A stretch of 64,000 bases of DNA from Rossellomorea sp. SC111 (GCF_024733565.1 NZ_JANIOC010000009.1:1-64000), one strand, 5' to 3'. Counted from the first letter of the stretch, positions 7,207 through 17,755 are shown. The notes: generated by a model from the sequence alone, not told the origin. Program-made: numbers and translations.

Positions 7207-8433
7207 CTATTGATCATCATTTAAACTTGAAAGAAACGATTTGTTTCGTAATCCCGCTCGACGGATATATGCTTCTACCGTGATGTCCACCTTTATTTCC
7301 GGAAAGTACACATCGTTCCACATCGGTTTTATTTTCTTCCATTCACTTGGATGGCTACGGTGGATGGCTTCCCCAAACCCAAAGATATCCGCTTTATTTT
7401 TTTGAGCCTCTACAACCGCTGTTCTTATCTCTTTTTTAACCTCTTTCTCCACCTCTTCTTCCATTTTTGAGATAACCTTTACATTCGTGATATCGACAGG
7501 TACATTCATTTCACCTATACTCCCTTCCACGCGTGTATGAATAGAGAGATGGGGGGCCCCATTCTTCACGTGTGCAGACACGTTTGTCTTTTGACGGATC
7601 GTTTGATAGGCGATGGCTTCTTTTTTTTCTTTCCAATCAATGTTGATGGCTGTCCCTTGGATTTTGTCAAGGGTCCATACAGTGCCTCTCGCCGTTTTGC
7701 CATACCACCAATCCACCAACTTACCTTCTTTTAAAATGGCAATACCGCTGGCTTCGAGGGTAGATTCAGGCTCACTTTCCTGAATGTTTTCCAACTGACT
7801 CGCATGCTTTGGATTTCCTACAAGACGAAATCCAGAAACCACCGTTGTTTCATCAGGGGATTGCAGACCTTTCATCACGTCCTGGATCGAGGTCTTTATG
7901 GTTTCTCCCCATTTCCTTTGGGAAAACTCTAGTGTTTTCAGTACTTTATTCGCTGGAATCTTATCAACGGGGGTTAATGCTTGCACGAGCTCTGCTGCAG
8001 ATGAATGATTCGCAATCACCATGGTCGTGGTGATCCGGAATTCATGATCTCGATCAATGGCATCGATAAATGTCGCCACCCCTTCTTCTCTGGCAAGGCT
8101 TTCCCCCACGACCACCAGGTTGGCATGAGCATAATATAATCTTCGGGAAATTTTGCTTGAAGCATGCCTGCTTGCTTCTACTAAATTATCTCCTGTAGCA
8201 GAATAGATCGTAACAGGTGGGCTTTGAGTCCCACCGCCACCTCCACGCATGCCCCCGGCCACGTTCCCGGGATTAATAATTTGAAGTGTTATGGCATATT
8301 TTCCATCTTCCGTTTTATCTACCCCCAAGGCTGCCACGATGGCAAGATCGGTTAACTCCTTCTTACTCCAACAACCAGAAAGCAAAAGGGCCATGGTCAT
8401 CAATAGTAAGAGAAAAGGCACTTTACGATTCAT
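7207..8433 (-). CDS. Ger(x)C-family germination lipoprotein subunit (C)
   Basis: The 408-residue protein starts with a lipoprotein signal (LLLSGC, lipidated Cys at residue 21) followed by the Ger(x)C-typical WSKKELTDLAIVAALGVD. The rest is the three-domain GerAC fold exposed on the outer face of the inner spore membrane. A Gly-rich loop (GGMRGGGGG) lies near residue 70. The ATG at 8433 has AGGAGGGG upstream and lies inside the end of the A-subunit gene (11-bp overlap), implying translational coupling. It forms one receptor with the A and B subunits on either side. Confidence 0.92.
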   Translation of the reverse strand: MNRKVPFLLLLMTMALLLSGCWSKKELTDLAIVAALGVDKTEDGKYAITLQIINPGNVAGGMRGGGGGTQSPPVTIYSATGDNLVEASRHASSKISRRLYYAHANLVVVGESLAREEGVATFIDAIDRDHEFRITTTMVIANHSSAAELVQALTPVDKIPANKVLKTLEFSQRKWGETIKTSIQDVMKGLQSPDETTVVSGFRLVGNPKHASQLENIQESEPESTLEASGIAILKEGKLVDWWYGKTARGTVWTLDKIQGTAINIDWKEKKEAIAYQTIRQKTNVSAHVKNGAPHLSIHTRVEGSIGEMNVPVDITNVKVISKMEEEVEKEVKKEIRTAVVEAQKNKADIFGFGEAIHRSHPSEWKKIKPMWNDVYFPEIKVDITVEAYIRRAGLRNKSFLSSLNDDQ

Positions 8434-10048
8434 TGGTGTCCCCTCCTTTTCCATCCCGATTGACCATCGAACGGGAGGCAGGAGTCTTAGGTCCTTGTGT
8501 CGTCCCTTCCCTCACCGTATTGGCACTCATCAATCGTGGCCGTTGTTTAAGTGTCCACCATGGTAACCGTACAAATGTATCTTTATTATTGACGGGTATG
8601 AAAGGAGCGAATGGAGCCATATAGGGAACACCAAATGAACGTAAACTGCATAAATGGACAACCATCATCAGAAAGATCAAAATCATTCCGTAAAAACCAA
8701 ATGTCGCTGCACCAATCATAAATAAGAATCGGATGAGACGGGCAGAAATCGCCATATCAAACGATGGGGTCGCGAAGCTTGCGATTGCCGTGATCGATAC
8801 GATAATGACCATCGCCGGTGACACAATGCTCGCCTGAACGGCAGCCTGTCCGATAACAAGGGCGCCGACAATCGATACAGCGGAACCAATTGCTTTTGGC
8901 AGACGGATCCCTGCTTCCCGCAGAATTTCAAACGTGATTTCCATCAGAAGGGCTTCCACGAATGCCGGGAACGGAACCGCTTCCCTCTGTGCTGCAATCG
9001 CGACGATGAGGGTTGTCGGCACCATTTCCTGGTGGAAGGTGGTGACGGCCACAAAGGAAGCAGGGGCAATCAGCGAGATAGTGAACATCAAAATACGTAA
9101 AAGGCGAATGGATGTTGCAATATCAAAACGGGAGTAATAATCCTCTGCCGACTGAAAAAATTGAATGAACAGAGCAGGGGCAATCAACACAAAAGGGGTG
9201 CCATCGACAAAAATGGCGATCCGTCCCTCTAATAGATTCCCCGCCACAACATCGGGTCGTTCAGTGTTGAAAATCGTTGGAAATGGAGTCATGGTTTGAT
9301 CTTCAATTAGCTGTTCGATATAACCTGATTCCAAGATGCTGTCGATGTCGATTTTTTTGATCCGCTGACGGATTTCTTCGATTACTTGATCATTGGCAAT
9401 TCCTTGTATGTACATAAGCGTCACATCTGTCTTCGTTATGCGGCCAACCTTCAAGGTCTCCATCCATAAATCAGGAGTCTTAATGATGCGGCGAATCATT
9501 GCCGTATTGGTCCAGATCGACTCTGTAAACGCCCCTTTTGGTCCGCGGACCACCATTTGGGTGGTCGATTCTGATATGGAGCGTTGTTCTCCACCTTTCG
9601 TGCAAGCACTCAATGCCTTACCTATTCCGTCCACCAGAACAAGAGTGTCACCTGCCATTAAGGATGAAAACAGGTCATCCCACGTATCGAAAGATGACAC
9701 GTTCCCAACCGTCATCATGTCATCAGAAATCAAATCTAACGCATCTTGCTCATTCAACTCTTCTTTATGGTCATCTTTCATCATGGATTGCAGTAAGAAC
9801 TCTTGAATCGATTGATTGTCCACTATTCCTTCGACATACACAATCGCTGTTTCAATATCGGAATTCTTCCCCATATTCAAGTGACGAACGATCACGTCTG
9901 AACTGTGTCCTGTTTTCCGTCTAATGATCTCCAGGTTATTTGATAATGAGTTTTGTATATTTTTCTCTGATGAGCGATCAGAAGCTTGTTTTTCGGGATC
10001 TGATTTTTGGTTCTTTTTTGGTTTACGACCTTTAAAGAACGAAGGCAT
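8423..10048 (-). CDS. GerAA-family spore germination receptor subunit (A)
   Basis: From ATG 10048 (AGAAGGG upstream) the protein has 541 residues. It has a charged N-terminal cytoplasmic domain (~1-250, very Lys-rich at the start, PSFFKGRKPKKNQ) and a block of about five membrane helices (~290-470), followed by a hydrophilic tail. The motif EGRIAIFVDGTPFVLIAP near the first helix is characteristic of GerAA/SpoVAF proteins. As part of a GerA receptor it would form the oligomeric channel-like component. The 3' end overlaps gerC. Expression is expected in the forespore (SigG), but I could not identify that promoter with confidence. Confidence 0.92.
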   Translation of the reverse strand: MPSFFKGRKPKKNQKSDPEKQASDRSSEKNIQNSLSNNLEIIRRKTGHSSDVIVRHLNMGKNSDIETAIVYVEGIVDNQSIQEFLLQSMMKDDHKEELNEQDALDLISDDMMTVGNVSSFDTWDDLFSSLMAGDTLVLVDGIGKALSACTKGGEQRSISESTTQMVVRGPKGAFTESIWTNTAMIRRIIKTPDLWMETLKVGRITKTDVTLMYIQGIANDQVIEEIRQRIKKIDIDSILESGYIEQLIEDQTMTPFPTIFNTERPDVVAGNLLEGRIAIFVDGTPFVLIAPALFIQFFQSAEDYYSRFDIATSIRLLRILMFTISLIAPASFVAVTTFHQEMVPTTLIVAIAAQREAVPFPAFVEALLMEITFEILREAGIRLPKAIGSAVSIVGALVIGQAAVQASIVSPAMVIIVSITAIASFATPSFDMAISARLIRFLFMIGAATFGFYGMILIFLMMVVHLCSLRSFGVPYMAPFAPFIPVNNKDTFVRLPWWTLKQRPRLMSANTVREGTTQGPKTPASRSMVNRDGKGGDTNES

Positions 10049-10162
10049 AGATTCTGACACCCTTCTCTTATTTTTTATTACTTTAACCATATGAGGGGGT
10101 TTTATGTAATTTTTAACAAAAGAGATGACTGTATGATACAGCACCCAAGGGAGGAAGCTAAG

Positions 10163-10405
10163 ATGAGGAGCGTGATCTGTATGAAGATCATTGGTATTAC
10201 CCTTTTAATGATGGGATGTCTAATGGCATTTTCTCTAAGTCTCGATATTCTTCAAGGTTTCGATGTTTCAGACGCATTGTACAATGCTCTCAGTCCCTTT
10301 CGAGTAATGGAAGTGGCCGAATTAGTTGTGCTCTTTTTCCTTCTTTTCCTTTTTTTCATGAAAATTGCCTATGATGTTATTAAGAAGAGAAAAGAAGCTA
10401 AATAA
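10163..10405 (+). CDS. Small two-helix membrane protein beside the germination operon
   Basis: From ATG 10163 (GGGAGG nine bases upstream) this 80-residue protein has two hydrophobic helices (residues ~6-27 and ~48-68) and a Lys/Arg-rich C-terminus (KKRKEAK). Size and topology resemble the small D subunits that accompany some GerA-type receptors and modulate germination. The gene is divergent from gerA, starting 115 bp from its start codon, so both could share a forespore promoter region. The D-subunit idea is an inference from size and location only. Confidence 0.6.
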   Translation: MRSVICMKIIGITLLMMGCLMAFSLSLDILQGFDVSDALYNALSPFRVMEVAELVVLFFLLFLFFMKIAYDVIKKRKEAK

Positions 10406-10486
10406 GCTTTGAAAATTCCTCCCCTGAGCTTGAGATAAAAGACACTCCATTACAGATGACTTACGATATATATGCGGTTCCTACAA

Positions 10487-10690
10487 TCAAACCAGTGAAC
10501 CCGAAGAAGTCACCATGATAAAATAGGTCAAATTCTTTATACACTTCACCTCTCCCTGAACTCGTATGTGATGATGATATGAGAATGGGTCTACATAGTC
10601 CATTATGTAGACCCATTCTTTATTGTTTAGAAATGGGTTATCATCCCACCCCCACTTTTTCAACCATTCCTTAAGATCGTTTCCATTCAT
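10487..10690 (-). CDS. Hypothetical 67-residue protein
   Basis: This short reading frame has a good Shine-Dalgarno (AGGGGG) nine bases before its ATG and an amphipathic, Trp/Asn-rich N-terminus (DLKEWLKKWGWDDNPF). No domain is recognised and there is no signal peptide or membrane segment. It stands alone between the small membrane protein gene and katG. It is kept because of the RBS and protein-like composition; it could still be spurious. Confidence 0.4.
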   Translation of the reverse strand: MNGNDLKEWLKKWGWDDNPFLNNKEWVYIMDYVDPFSYHHHIRVQGEVKCIKNLTYFIMVTSSGSLV

Positions 10691-10815
10691 TGGACTTTCC
10701 CCCTGGGGTCTTTAAATAATCTCATTTTGGTCACACCATGTTAAAATTCACCATTAAGAGAAGCTTCACGCTTTCAATACACATTCTAATCTTTTATAAT
10801 GATAATTAAGAATTA

Positions 10816-10830
10816 TTATAATTATCACAC
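10816..10830 (+). promoter_or_regulatory. PerR-like box upstream of katG
   Basis: TTATAATTATCACAC matches the PerR consensus TTATAATnATTATAA at 12 of 15 positions and lies 56 bp before the katG ATG. PerR represses peroxide-defence genes in Bacillus and loses DNA binding when oxidised by H2O2. The same kind of box precedes ahpC in this window. Assignment is by sequence match only. Confidence 0.5.
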
Positions 10831-10847
10831 TATTTAGTGTGATAATT
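10820..10847. promoter_or_regulatory. Perfect 12-bp inverted repeat in the katG leader
   Basis: AATTATCACACT (10820-10831), loop ATTT, then AGTGTGATAATT (10836-10847): a perfect 12-bp dyad with a 4-nt loop, ending 38 bp before katG. It overlaps the PerR-like box. It may be an operator, or form an RNA hairpin at the start of the message. Confidence 0.6.
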
Positions 10848-10879
10848 GTTTTTCCCTATATTTTAGAATAGGAAGGTGA

Positions 10880-13102
<2,223 letters not shown>

Positions 13103-13108
13103 TGAGTT

Positions 13109-13146
13109 ACACGCCTTACCCCGTCCGGGATAAGGCGTGTTTTTTT
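13109..13146 (+). terminator. katG terminator
   Basis: Stem ACACGCCTTA / TAAGGCGTGT around a 12-nt loop, followed by six T residues, seven bases after the katG stop. A classical Rho-independent terminator. Confidence 0.92.
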
Positions 13147-13150
13147 GGGG

Positions 13151-13350
13151 GAATCATATAGTGGTTCCGGCTGATAGTTTGGGTGTCCGGATCATTAATC
13201 CGTATTCAGGATCATATCTCAGGATTCCAGCTCGTAAAAGCTGATTGCCGCTCATAAATTGAAATTCCGGATCATATTTCGGGAGACCAAACCATTACTC
13301 CACATTCGGGATCATTTCTCATGGTTCCAAGCTCATATCTATTTAGCCCC
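13151..13350 (+). repeat. 20-nt-period repeat array B (GGATCAT family)
   Basis: About ten degenerate units with TCAT-like anchors at 13154, 13172, 13192, 13212, 13232, 13252, 13272, 13292, 13312 and 13333, i.e. seven consecutive spacings of exactly 20. The clearest core is TTCCGGATCATAT. It starts right after the katG terminator T-run and is in sense orientation to katG. Bases 13351-13530 after it hold nothing recognisable, so the gap 13103-13599 is terminator, array and regulator promoter. Confidence 0.85.
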
Positions 13351-13532
13351 CTATAAAAAGCCTAAAACCAAGCCCTATCTAGCAATAACGAATCATATTT
13401 ACCGCTCCACTAACAAAGGATTTCCCTACTAATCCTATAAATATTGCAAGATTCGAGTTCATATAGAGATAAATTTTCATTCTAACCGGTCACCCTTTTT
13501 ATTTGTGAACCTACTGGCCCTCTTCCCTCCTA

Positions 13533-13573
13533 TTGACAAATCCCCTTCGACCAATTATTATCAATATCGATAA
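13533..13573 (+). promoter_or_regulatory. SigA-type promoter with overlapping inverted repeat (ArsR-like/psd unit)
   Basis: TTGACA (13533-13538), 17-bp spacer, TATTAT (13556-13561). The inverted repeat TTATC-AATATC-GATAA (13558-13573) covers the -10 region and start site. This suggests autoregulation by the downstream winged-helix protein, which is an inference. Confidence 0.65.
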
Positions 13574-13599
13574 CAATAACAATTGAAGGATTGAATTCC

Positions 13600-14142
13600 A
13601 TGACTGAAATAGATACAGACCTATTCCTCCACCCGGTCCGTATGCGGATCATCCAGCAGCTTTCCAAGGGGACGGCTACGGTACATGAGCTCAAGGAATG
13701 GATGGCAGATGTCCCCCAGGCCACTCTTTACCGCCATTTAAATCGACTGACCCAAAGCAAGATCATTCATATTGTCGATGAACGGAAAATCCGCGGTGCC
13801 GTCGAGAAAACCTATGCCATGCAGGAAGACAGCCCGTATAGGACGGTTGAAGAATTGGAGCAGCTGTCAGGTGAAGAACATCTTAAATTGTTCATGACCT
13901 TCCTTTCTTCCGTGACGGGACAGGCCAGGACCTATCTTCTGAACAATCCTGACCTTACCCGGGATTCATTCGGTTATAACCAGCTGGACCTGTACCTGAC
14001 AACCGATGAACTTCAGGAGTTAACTCAAGGTATGAACGAGCTCCTGAGTAAATTCCATTCCAACAGACCGACGGATGAGAACGAAAAGATTTCCCTCATC
14101 CAAATGCTTCTCCCAGAACCCAAAGGACGTGACCACATATGA
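13600..14142 (+). CDS. ArsR-like winged-helix transcriptional regulator
   Basis: This 180-residue protein has an N-terminal winged helix (residues ~5-75: LFLHPVRMRIIQQLSKG, then VPQATLYRHLNRLTQSKII as recognition helix) and a helical C-terminal part of unknown function. It resembles the ArsR-like regulators with longer C-termini found in Bacillaceae. ATG 13600 is chosen over an in-frame TTG three codons earlier. Its stop overlaps the psd start (ATGA), so both are translated from one message. That a regulator is coupled to phosphatidylserine decarboxylase suggests control of phospholipid composition or of an unlinked target. Confidence 0.82.
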   Translation: MTEIDTDLFLHPVRMRIIQQLSKGTATVHELKEWMADVPQATLYRHLNRLTQSKIIHIVDERKIRGAVEKTYAMQEDSPYRTVEELEQLSGEEHLKLFMTFLSSVTGQARTYLLNNPDLTRDSFGYNQLDLYLTTDELQELTQGMNELLSKFHSNRPTDENEKISLIQMLLPEPKGRDHI

Positions 14143-14915
14143 TCAGAACGAAATTTTACCGAAAAGTATTCGAACTGAACGGCCATCCCATCATTGCCAA
14201 AGGATTACGCTCGTTCGCTCAATCCAAGGTGAGCAAACCGTTCATCGCTTCTTTTGCCAAACTCTATAAACTGAACATGGAGGAAGCCACCCGCGGACTC
14301 CGTGACTACGGCACCCTTCATGACATTTTCACAAGGGAACTGAAGCCTGATGCCCGCCCTGTCTCAGATTCTCCCGATGCCTTCGTCAGCCCGTGCGATG
14401 CTTATTTATCCGTCGTCGACGACTTGACCCCGGAAAGCACGTTCATGGTCAAAGGGCAGAACTATACGGTGGAAGAACTGCTCGGATCGAGAGAGAAAGC
14501 AGCACCCTACTCAGGCGGGAAGGTTCTCATATTCTACTTAAGTCCGACCGATTATCACCGCGTCCACGTACCGATCGATGCGACGGTCGAGGAAGTCTAC
14601 ACACTCGGTAAGCACGCAGATCCCGTCAACGAACTCGGACTCACGCACGGTGTCCGTCCCCTCACGCGAAATTACCGACTCGTCTCACGGTTCGATGTGG
14701 CAGGAGCCCCTCTTGCCCATGTCATGGTCGGGGCGTTGAACGTGAACTCGATCGTCCGGACGAATATGAATGACGTCGTTCACCGGGGAGATCCTTACGG
14801 GTACTTCTCATTTGGATCGACGGTGGTAATTTGCGTTCCGGAAGGCAAGTTCAGCTTTACGAGAGAAAAAGGACCCGTGAAGATGGGGGAAGAAATCGGA
14901 AAGTGGCATTCATAA
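14139..14915 (+). CDS. psd: Phosphatidylserine decarboxylase
   Basis: The 258-residue proenzyme belongs to the PSD-B family. Self-cleavage in FGST (about residues 225-228) would leave a pyruvoyl group on the new alpha chain, needed to turn phosphatidylserine into phosphatidylethanolamine at the membrane. Family motifs include YLSPTDYHRVHVP (His involved in catalysis) and VGALNVNSIVRTN. The cleavage site has Phe instead of the usual Leu in LGST, a known variant. Its ATG overlaps the stop of the ArsR-like gene. The phosphatidylserine synthase gene often next to psd (pssA) is not here. Confidence 0.95.
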   Translation: MIRTKFYRKVFELNGHPIIAKGLRSFAQSKVSKPFIASFAKLYKLNMEEATRGLRDYGTLHDIFTRELKPDARPVSDSPDAFVSPCDAYLSVVDDLTPESTFMVKGQNYTVEELLGSREKAAPYSGGKVLIFYLSPTDYHRVHVPIDATVEEVYTLGKHADPVNELGLTHGVRPLTRNYRLVSRFDVAGAPLAHVMVGALNVNSIVRTNMNDVVHRGDPYGYFSFGSTVVICVPEGKFSFTREKGPVKMGEEIGKWHS

Positions 14916-14985
14916 AAAGGCGTCTGCTCCCTAAAAGGTGGATTTCACTTATCGACTGGGAGATCGAGTTAAGCACTAGAGCTGA

Positions 14986-15180
14986 TAAATAAACGGAAAA
15001 ATTCCGTTTATTAAGTAATGAATAGTAAAAAAGGTGGAAATAGAAGGAAGGATTCCGCCTATTTACTCAAGAAATAAAAATATTGGTTATCTTTTTAGAT
15101 ATAAGCGGAATTACTTCCCTTATTCACCCCTAAGACAACCTCCATACGAAATGTAACCGGAAAATCTCCGGTTATTTTTC
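14986..15180. repeat. Cluster of ~24-nt palindromic repeats (GCGGAA family), first copy
   Basis: Four palindrome-like units: AAACGGAAAAATTCCGTTTA (14991-15010), a looser one ending ATTCCGCC (~15033-15060), TAAGCGGAATTACTTCCC (from 15102) and TAACCGGAAAATCTCCGGTTA (15154-15174). Units are ~50-65 nt apart. The 416-bp gap 14916-15331 contains only this cluster, an apparently orphan terminator half just after psd (AAAAAGGCGTCTGCTCCC, ~14916-14935), and the terminator at 15280. Confidence 0.7.
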
Positions 15181-15279
15181 TTTTGCTGGTCTTTTATTAA
15201 AGATTACGAAGGCCGCATTACAAGTATCCAAATGTACTAAGGTCAATTCTACTCATTTATATACTACTACCGTCATTAA

Positions 15280-15315
15280 AAAAACGCCTGTTCCCCGCAA
15301 GGAACAGGCGTTTTT
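15280..15315. terminator. Bidirectional terminator between psd region and DMT gene
   Basis: Stem AAAACGCCTGTTCC / GGAACAGGCGTTTT with a 6-nt loop and T/A runs on both sides. It ends 17 bp from the DMT stop and mainly serves that minus-strand operon. Confidence 0.9.
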
Positions 15316-15331
15316 CCTATTTGACCGGGCA

Positions 15332-15808
15332 TCACGCCCCGATACTCTTCCGTACTTCTTCCTCTGGTTTCTCCGTCCGCGTCTCCAACTTATACACCAG
15401 CACTCCACCGATCAACAACCCGATCCCAAGCAGCTTCTCCCAGGATAATGAAGACGGTTCAAACCCGAACCAGCCTCCCGTGTTGACGATGAAAGCAATC
15501 GTGATCTGCGAAATAAGCGCGATGGAGATCGCATATGCCGGGCCAATCAACGTGACTCCCCTCATCAGGAAAAACACGATCCCGACGCCGAACACTCCGC
15601 TGAAAAGAAACACGGGATTAACGCCGCTGAAATCAAAAAGACTTTTATCTTCCATTGTATAAAAGACCGGCAATGAACAGACGAGACCGAGGCCGAGAAC
15701 GAGACTCGTCGTGGCCCATGGACCGGTTTTTTCACTGACCCGTGCATTGAATACGTTTTGTAAACTGATCAGGATTCCTGCCACGATGGCTAATCCGATT
15801 CCGAACAT
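15332..15808 (-). CDS. Small DMT-superfamily exporter (YdcZ/DUF606), copy 2
   Basis: The 158-residue protein has about five hydrophobic helices and the DUF606/YdcZ pattern, including the N-terminal GLAIVAGILISLQNVFNARVSE and a G/A-rich C-terminal helix ending in KLETRTEKPEEE. Half-size DMT proteins like this probably work as dimers; substrate unknown. AGGAGG precedes the ATG. It is the third gene of an operon in which two DUF606 proteins flank a Crp/Fnr regulator, so the two may form a heterodimer whose expression the regulator controls. Confidence 0.85.
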   Translation of the reverse strand: MFGIGLAIVAGILISLQNVFNARVSEKTGPWATTSLVLGLGLVCSLPVFYTMEDKSLFDFSGVNPVFLFSGVFGVGIVFFLMRGVTLIGPAYAISIALISQITIAFIVNTGGWFGFEPSSLSWEKLLGIGLLIGGVLVYKLETRTEKPEEEVRKSIGA

Positions 15809-15820
15809 GTGAGATCCTCC

Positions 15821-16519
15821 TTATTCATAGATGTTTCCCTTCGCTAGGATGCTGAGTTTTTCAAGATCCTTGATGGTGATGGATCCGTTGACCCGTTCAA
15901 TGAGTTCATCCGTCGCCATCTTCTTCAGTACCCTGTTCAGATGGCGGTAGCTCGTGCCGATCCATTCGGCGAGTTCCATTAGGTTCGATGTATGCATTTC
16001 CTGATGGAACATGGTCCCTTCCCCCGCTTCCGAGATGGACAGCAAATAGCTCGCCAGGCGCACTTCGACGGGGTACAGCATGTGCATACTCGTGATATGG
16101 GATTCGGTGTAGAACTTGTGAGCCACGGTATCAAACAGGAAGCGCATGATTGCCGGATTCTCCTTCTCGAGCCTTGAGAGATCCTCGAAACAGACCGACA
16201 AGAACACCCCGTCGGTGACGGCTTCCACCGAATTGAGCACCGCTGTGCCCTTCGAATATTCCACATCCCCGATCAGGGCAAGTGGCCGCTTGAACCGGTT
16301 GATCAGGAGCTTCCCTTCCGGCGTATGGGTGAAGATCTTGATCTTCCCTTCCATAAGGAAATACAGTTCGCCGAGTTCTTCCCCCGTTGAAAAAAGGACA
16401 TCCCCTTTTTCAAAAGAGTAGGTTTTGATATCGTTTCTGAAATCGGCCGGAAATAAATCATCCAGCTCGAATCTAGTGATATACAGGTCTGGCTTTGCAC
16501 CTTGAATTTCTTTCATCAT
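15821..16519 (-). CDS. Crp/Fnr-family transcriptional regulator (YeiL-like)
   Basis: The 232-residue protein has a cyclic-nucleotide-binding-like sensor domain (~20-130, with FEKGDVLFSTGEELGELYFLMEG) and a C-terminal winged helix (~165-225, ELAEWIGTSYRHLNRVLKKM). The cAMP-contact Arg/Ser cluster of true CRP is not evident, so the ligand is unknown. The arrangement is like YeiL regulators that sit with DMT/DUF606 exporters. It is flanked by two DUF606 genes with 11-12 bp gaps in one operon. A 14-bp palindrome upstream of the operon is a candidate operator. Confidence 0.88.
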   Translation of the reverse strand: MMKEIQGAKPDLYITRFELDDLFPADFRNDIKTYSFEKGDVLFSTGEELGELYFLMEGKIKIFTHTPEGKLLINRFKRPLALIGDVEYSKGTAVLNSVEAVTDGVFLSVCFEDLSRLEKENPAIMRFLFDTVAHKFYTESHITSMHMLYPVEVRLASYLLSISEAGEGTMFHQEMHTSNLMELAEWIGTSYRHLNRVLKKMATDELIERVNGSITIKDLEKLSILAKGNIYE

Positions 16520-16530
16520 CCCACTCCTTT

Positions 16531-16956
16531 CTACAGTTGAAACAGAATGACTCCTGCTAGCATCATCGTGAGTCCGACCACCTGCCGCCTTGTAACCGGG
16601 ATTTTCTTTTCACCGAACCAACCTTTCGATTCTATGAGGAAGGCCGTTCCGATCTGTGCCACAAGCAGGATGGCAATCGCCGCTGCCGGTCCGATGGTAT
16701 GGATCGCCGTCAATTCCGAGAACACGACGATCACCCCGAAGGTGCCTCCGATCAAATATAGAAACGGCACCTGCCTGAAGCTCTTCCCTTTTCCATCCCT
16801 CGTTTTCATATATATCGTCATCGAAATCGCAAACGCCACCAGGTGGACCATCGATGTCGTATGCCATCCGCCGATCGCGTCACTCATCCGAGCATTGAAG
16901 ATTCCCTGCATTGTGATGCAAAGACCCCCGAAGAGGGCAAAAATAGCACCTTTCAT
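16531..16956 (-). CDS. Small DMT-superfamily exporter (YdcZ/DUF606), copy 1
   Basis: This 141-residue protein has about five membrane helices and the same N-terminal pattern as the other copy (IFALFGGLCITMQGIFNARMSD). It is the first gene of the three-gene minus-strand operon, starting behind AGGAGGATGAACG. The C-terminus ends at the last helix (MLAGVILFQL). Together with the 15332-15808 protein it may form a heterodimeric transporter; the substrate is unknown. Confidence 0.86.
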   Translation of the reverse strand: MKGAIFALFGGLCITMQGIFNARMSDAIGGWHTTSMVHLVAFAISMTIYMKTRDGKGKSFRQVPFLYLIGGTFGVIVVFSELTAIHTIGPAAAIAILLVAQIGTAFLIESKGWFGEKKIPVTRRQVVGLTMMLAGVILFQL

Positions 16957-17009
16957 CGTTCATCCTCCTATTCTTTGTTCTATTAAATAGGAGGTTGTGA
17001 TTTTGTGAA

Positions 17010-17023
17010 AGGACATATGTCCT
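17010..17023. promoter_or_regulatory. 14-bp palindrome upstream of the DMT-Crp operon
   Basis: AGGACATATGTCCT is a perfect palindrome 54 bp upstream of the first DUF606 start and in the divergent gap towards the DJ-1 gene. Size and symmetry suit a Crp/Fnr-type dimer, and the operon encodes one. Binding is inferred. Confidence 0.45.
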
Positions 17024-17170
17024 AAGGTTGTGCTGATGGGGGCTTGGGTATGCGTTTTCAAGTGTTATTCCTGGCCTCGGAAGTGAAATCTCCATACTAT
17101 CAGTAATTTTAACGAAAAACCCGAAACCTTCAACACCCATATGGTAAAATGTAACAAGGAGGGGATGCAT

Positions 17171-17746
17171 ATGAAAAAAGTGTTGGTATTTTTGACAGAT
17201 GGGTTTGCCGATTGGGAAGCAAGTTATGTGACGGCGGAGTTGAATAAGTCGTGGACAGATTATCAGGTTCAGACGGTTGCGATCGATAAGGACCCCAAGG
17301 TTTCCATGGGAGGACTGACGGTACTTCCGGATTACAGCATGGACGACCTTCCAGAAACGTTCAGCATGTTGATCATGCCCGGCGGAACAACCTGGCGTGA
17401 AGAGAAGAATCAGCAGGCTAAGAAGCTTGTGAAAGACTGTTTTGAAAAAAACATCACAGTCGCCGCCATTTGTGATGCCACGACATTCCTCGGGATGCAC
17501 GGATTCCTTGATCACCATAAGCATACAGGAAATTCGCTTCCTTTTTTAAAGGAAGGGGCACCGGATTACCGCGGCGAGGAGCACTACATAAATCAACAAT
17601 CGGTGCGAGACGAAGGACTGATTACGGCAAACGGAACAGGGGCAATCGAGTTTGCAAAAAACATTTTAGAAGAATTGAAGATATACGAAGGGGAAGATCT
17701 TCAAGAGTGGTATGAATTATTTAAGATAGGTTCTGTCCGCGCTTAG
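17171..17746 (+). CDS. DJ-1/PfpI-family glutamine-amidotransferase-like protein
   Basis: From ATG 17171 (AAGGAGGGG upstream) the protein has 191 residues. It has the class I glutamine-amidotransferase-like fold: LTDGFADWEA at the N-terminus with the conserved acidic residue, LIMPGGTTW, and the nucleophile elbow AAICDATTFLG with Cys101. Members act as small-molecule or protein deglycases, chaperones or peptidases; no specific activity can be assigned. It is a single gene with its own terminator, divergent from the DMT-Crp operon. Confidence 0.88.
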   Translation: MKKVLVFLTDGFADWEASYVTAELNKSWTDYQVQTVAIDKDPKVSMGGLTVLPDYSMDDLPETFSMLIMPGGTTWREEKNQQAKKLVKDCFEKNITVAAICDATTFLGMHGFLDHHKHTGNSLPFLKEGAPDYRGEEHYINQQSVRDEGLITANGTGAIEFAKNILEELKIYEGEDLQEWYELFKIGSVRA

Positions 17747-17755
17747 ACTGTAAAA

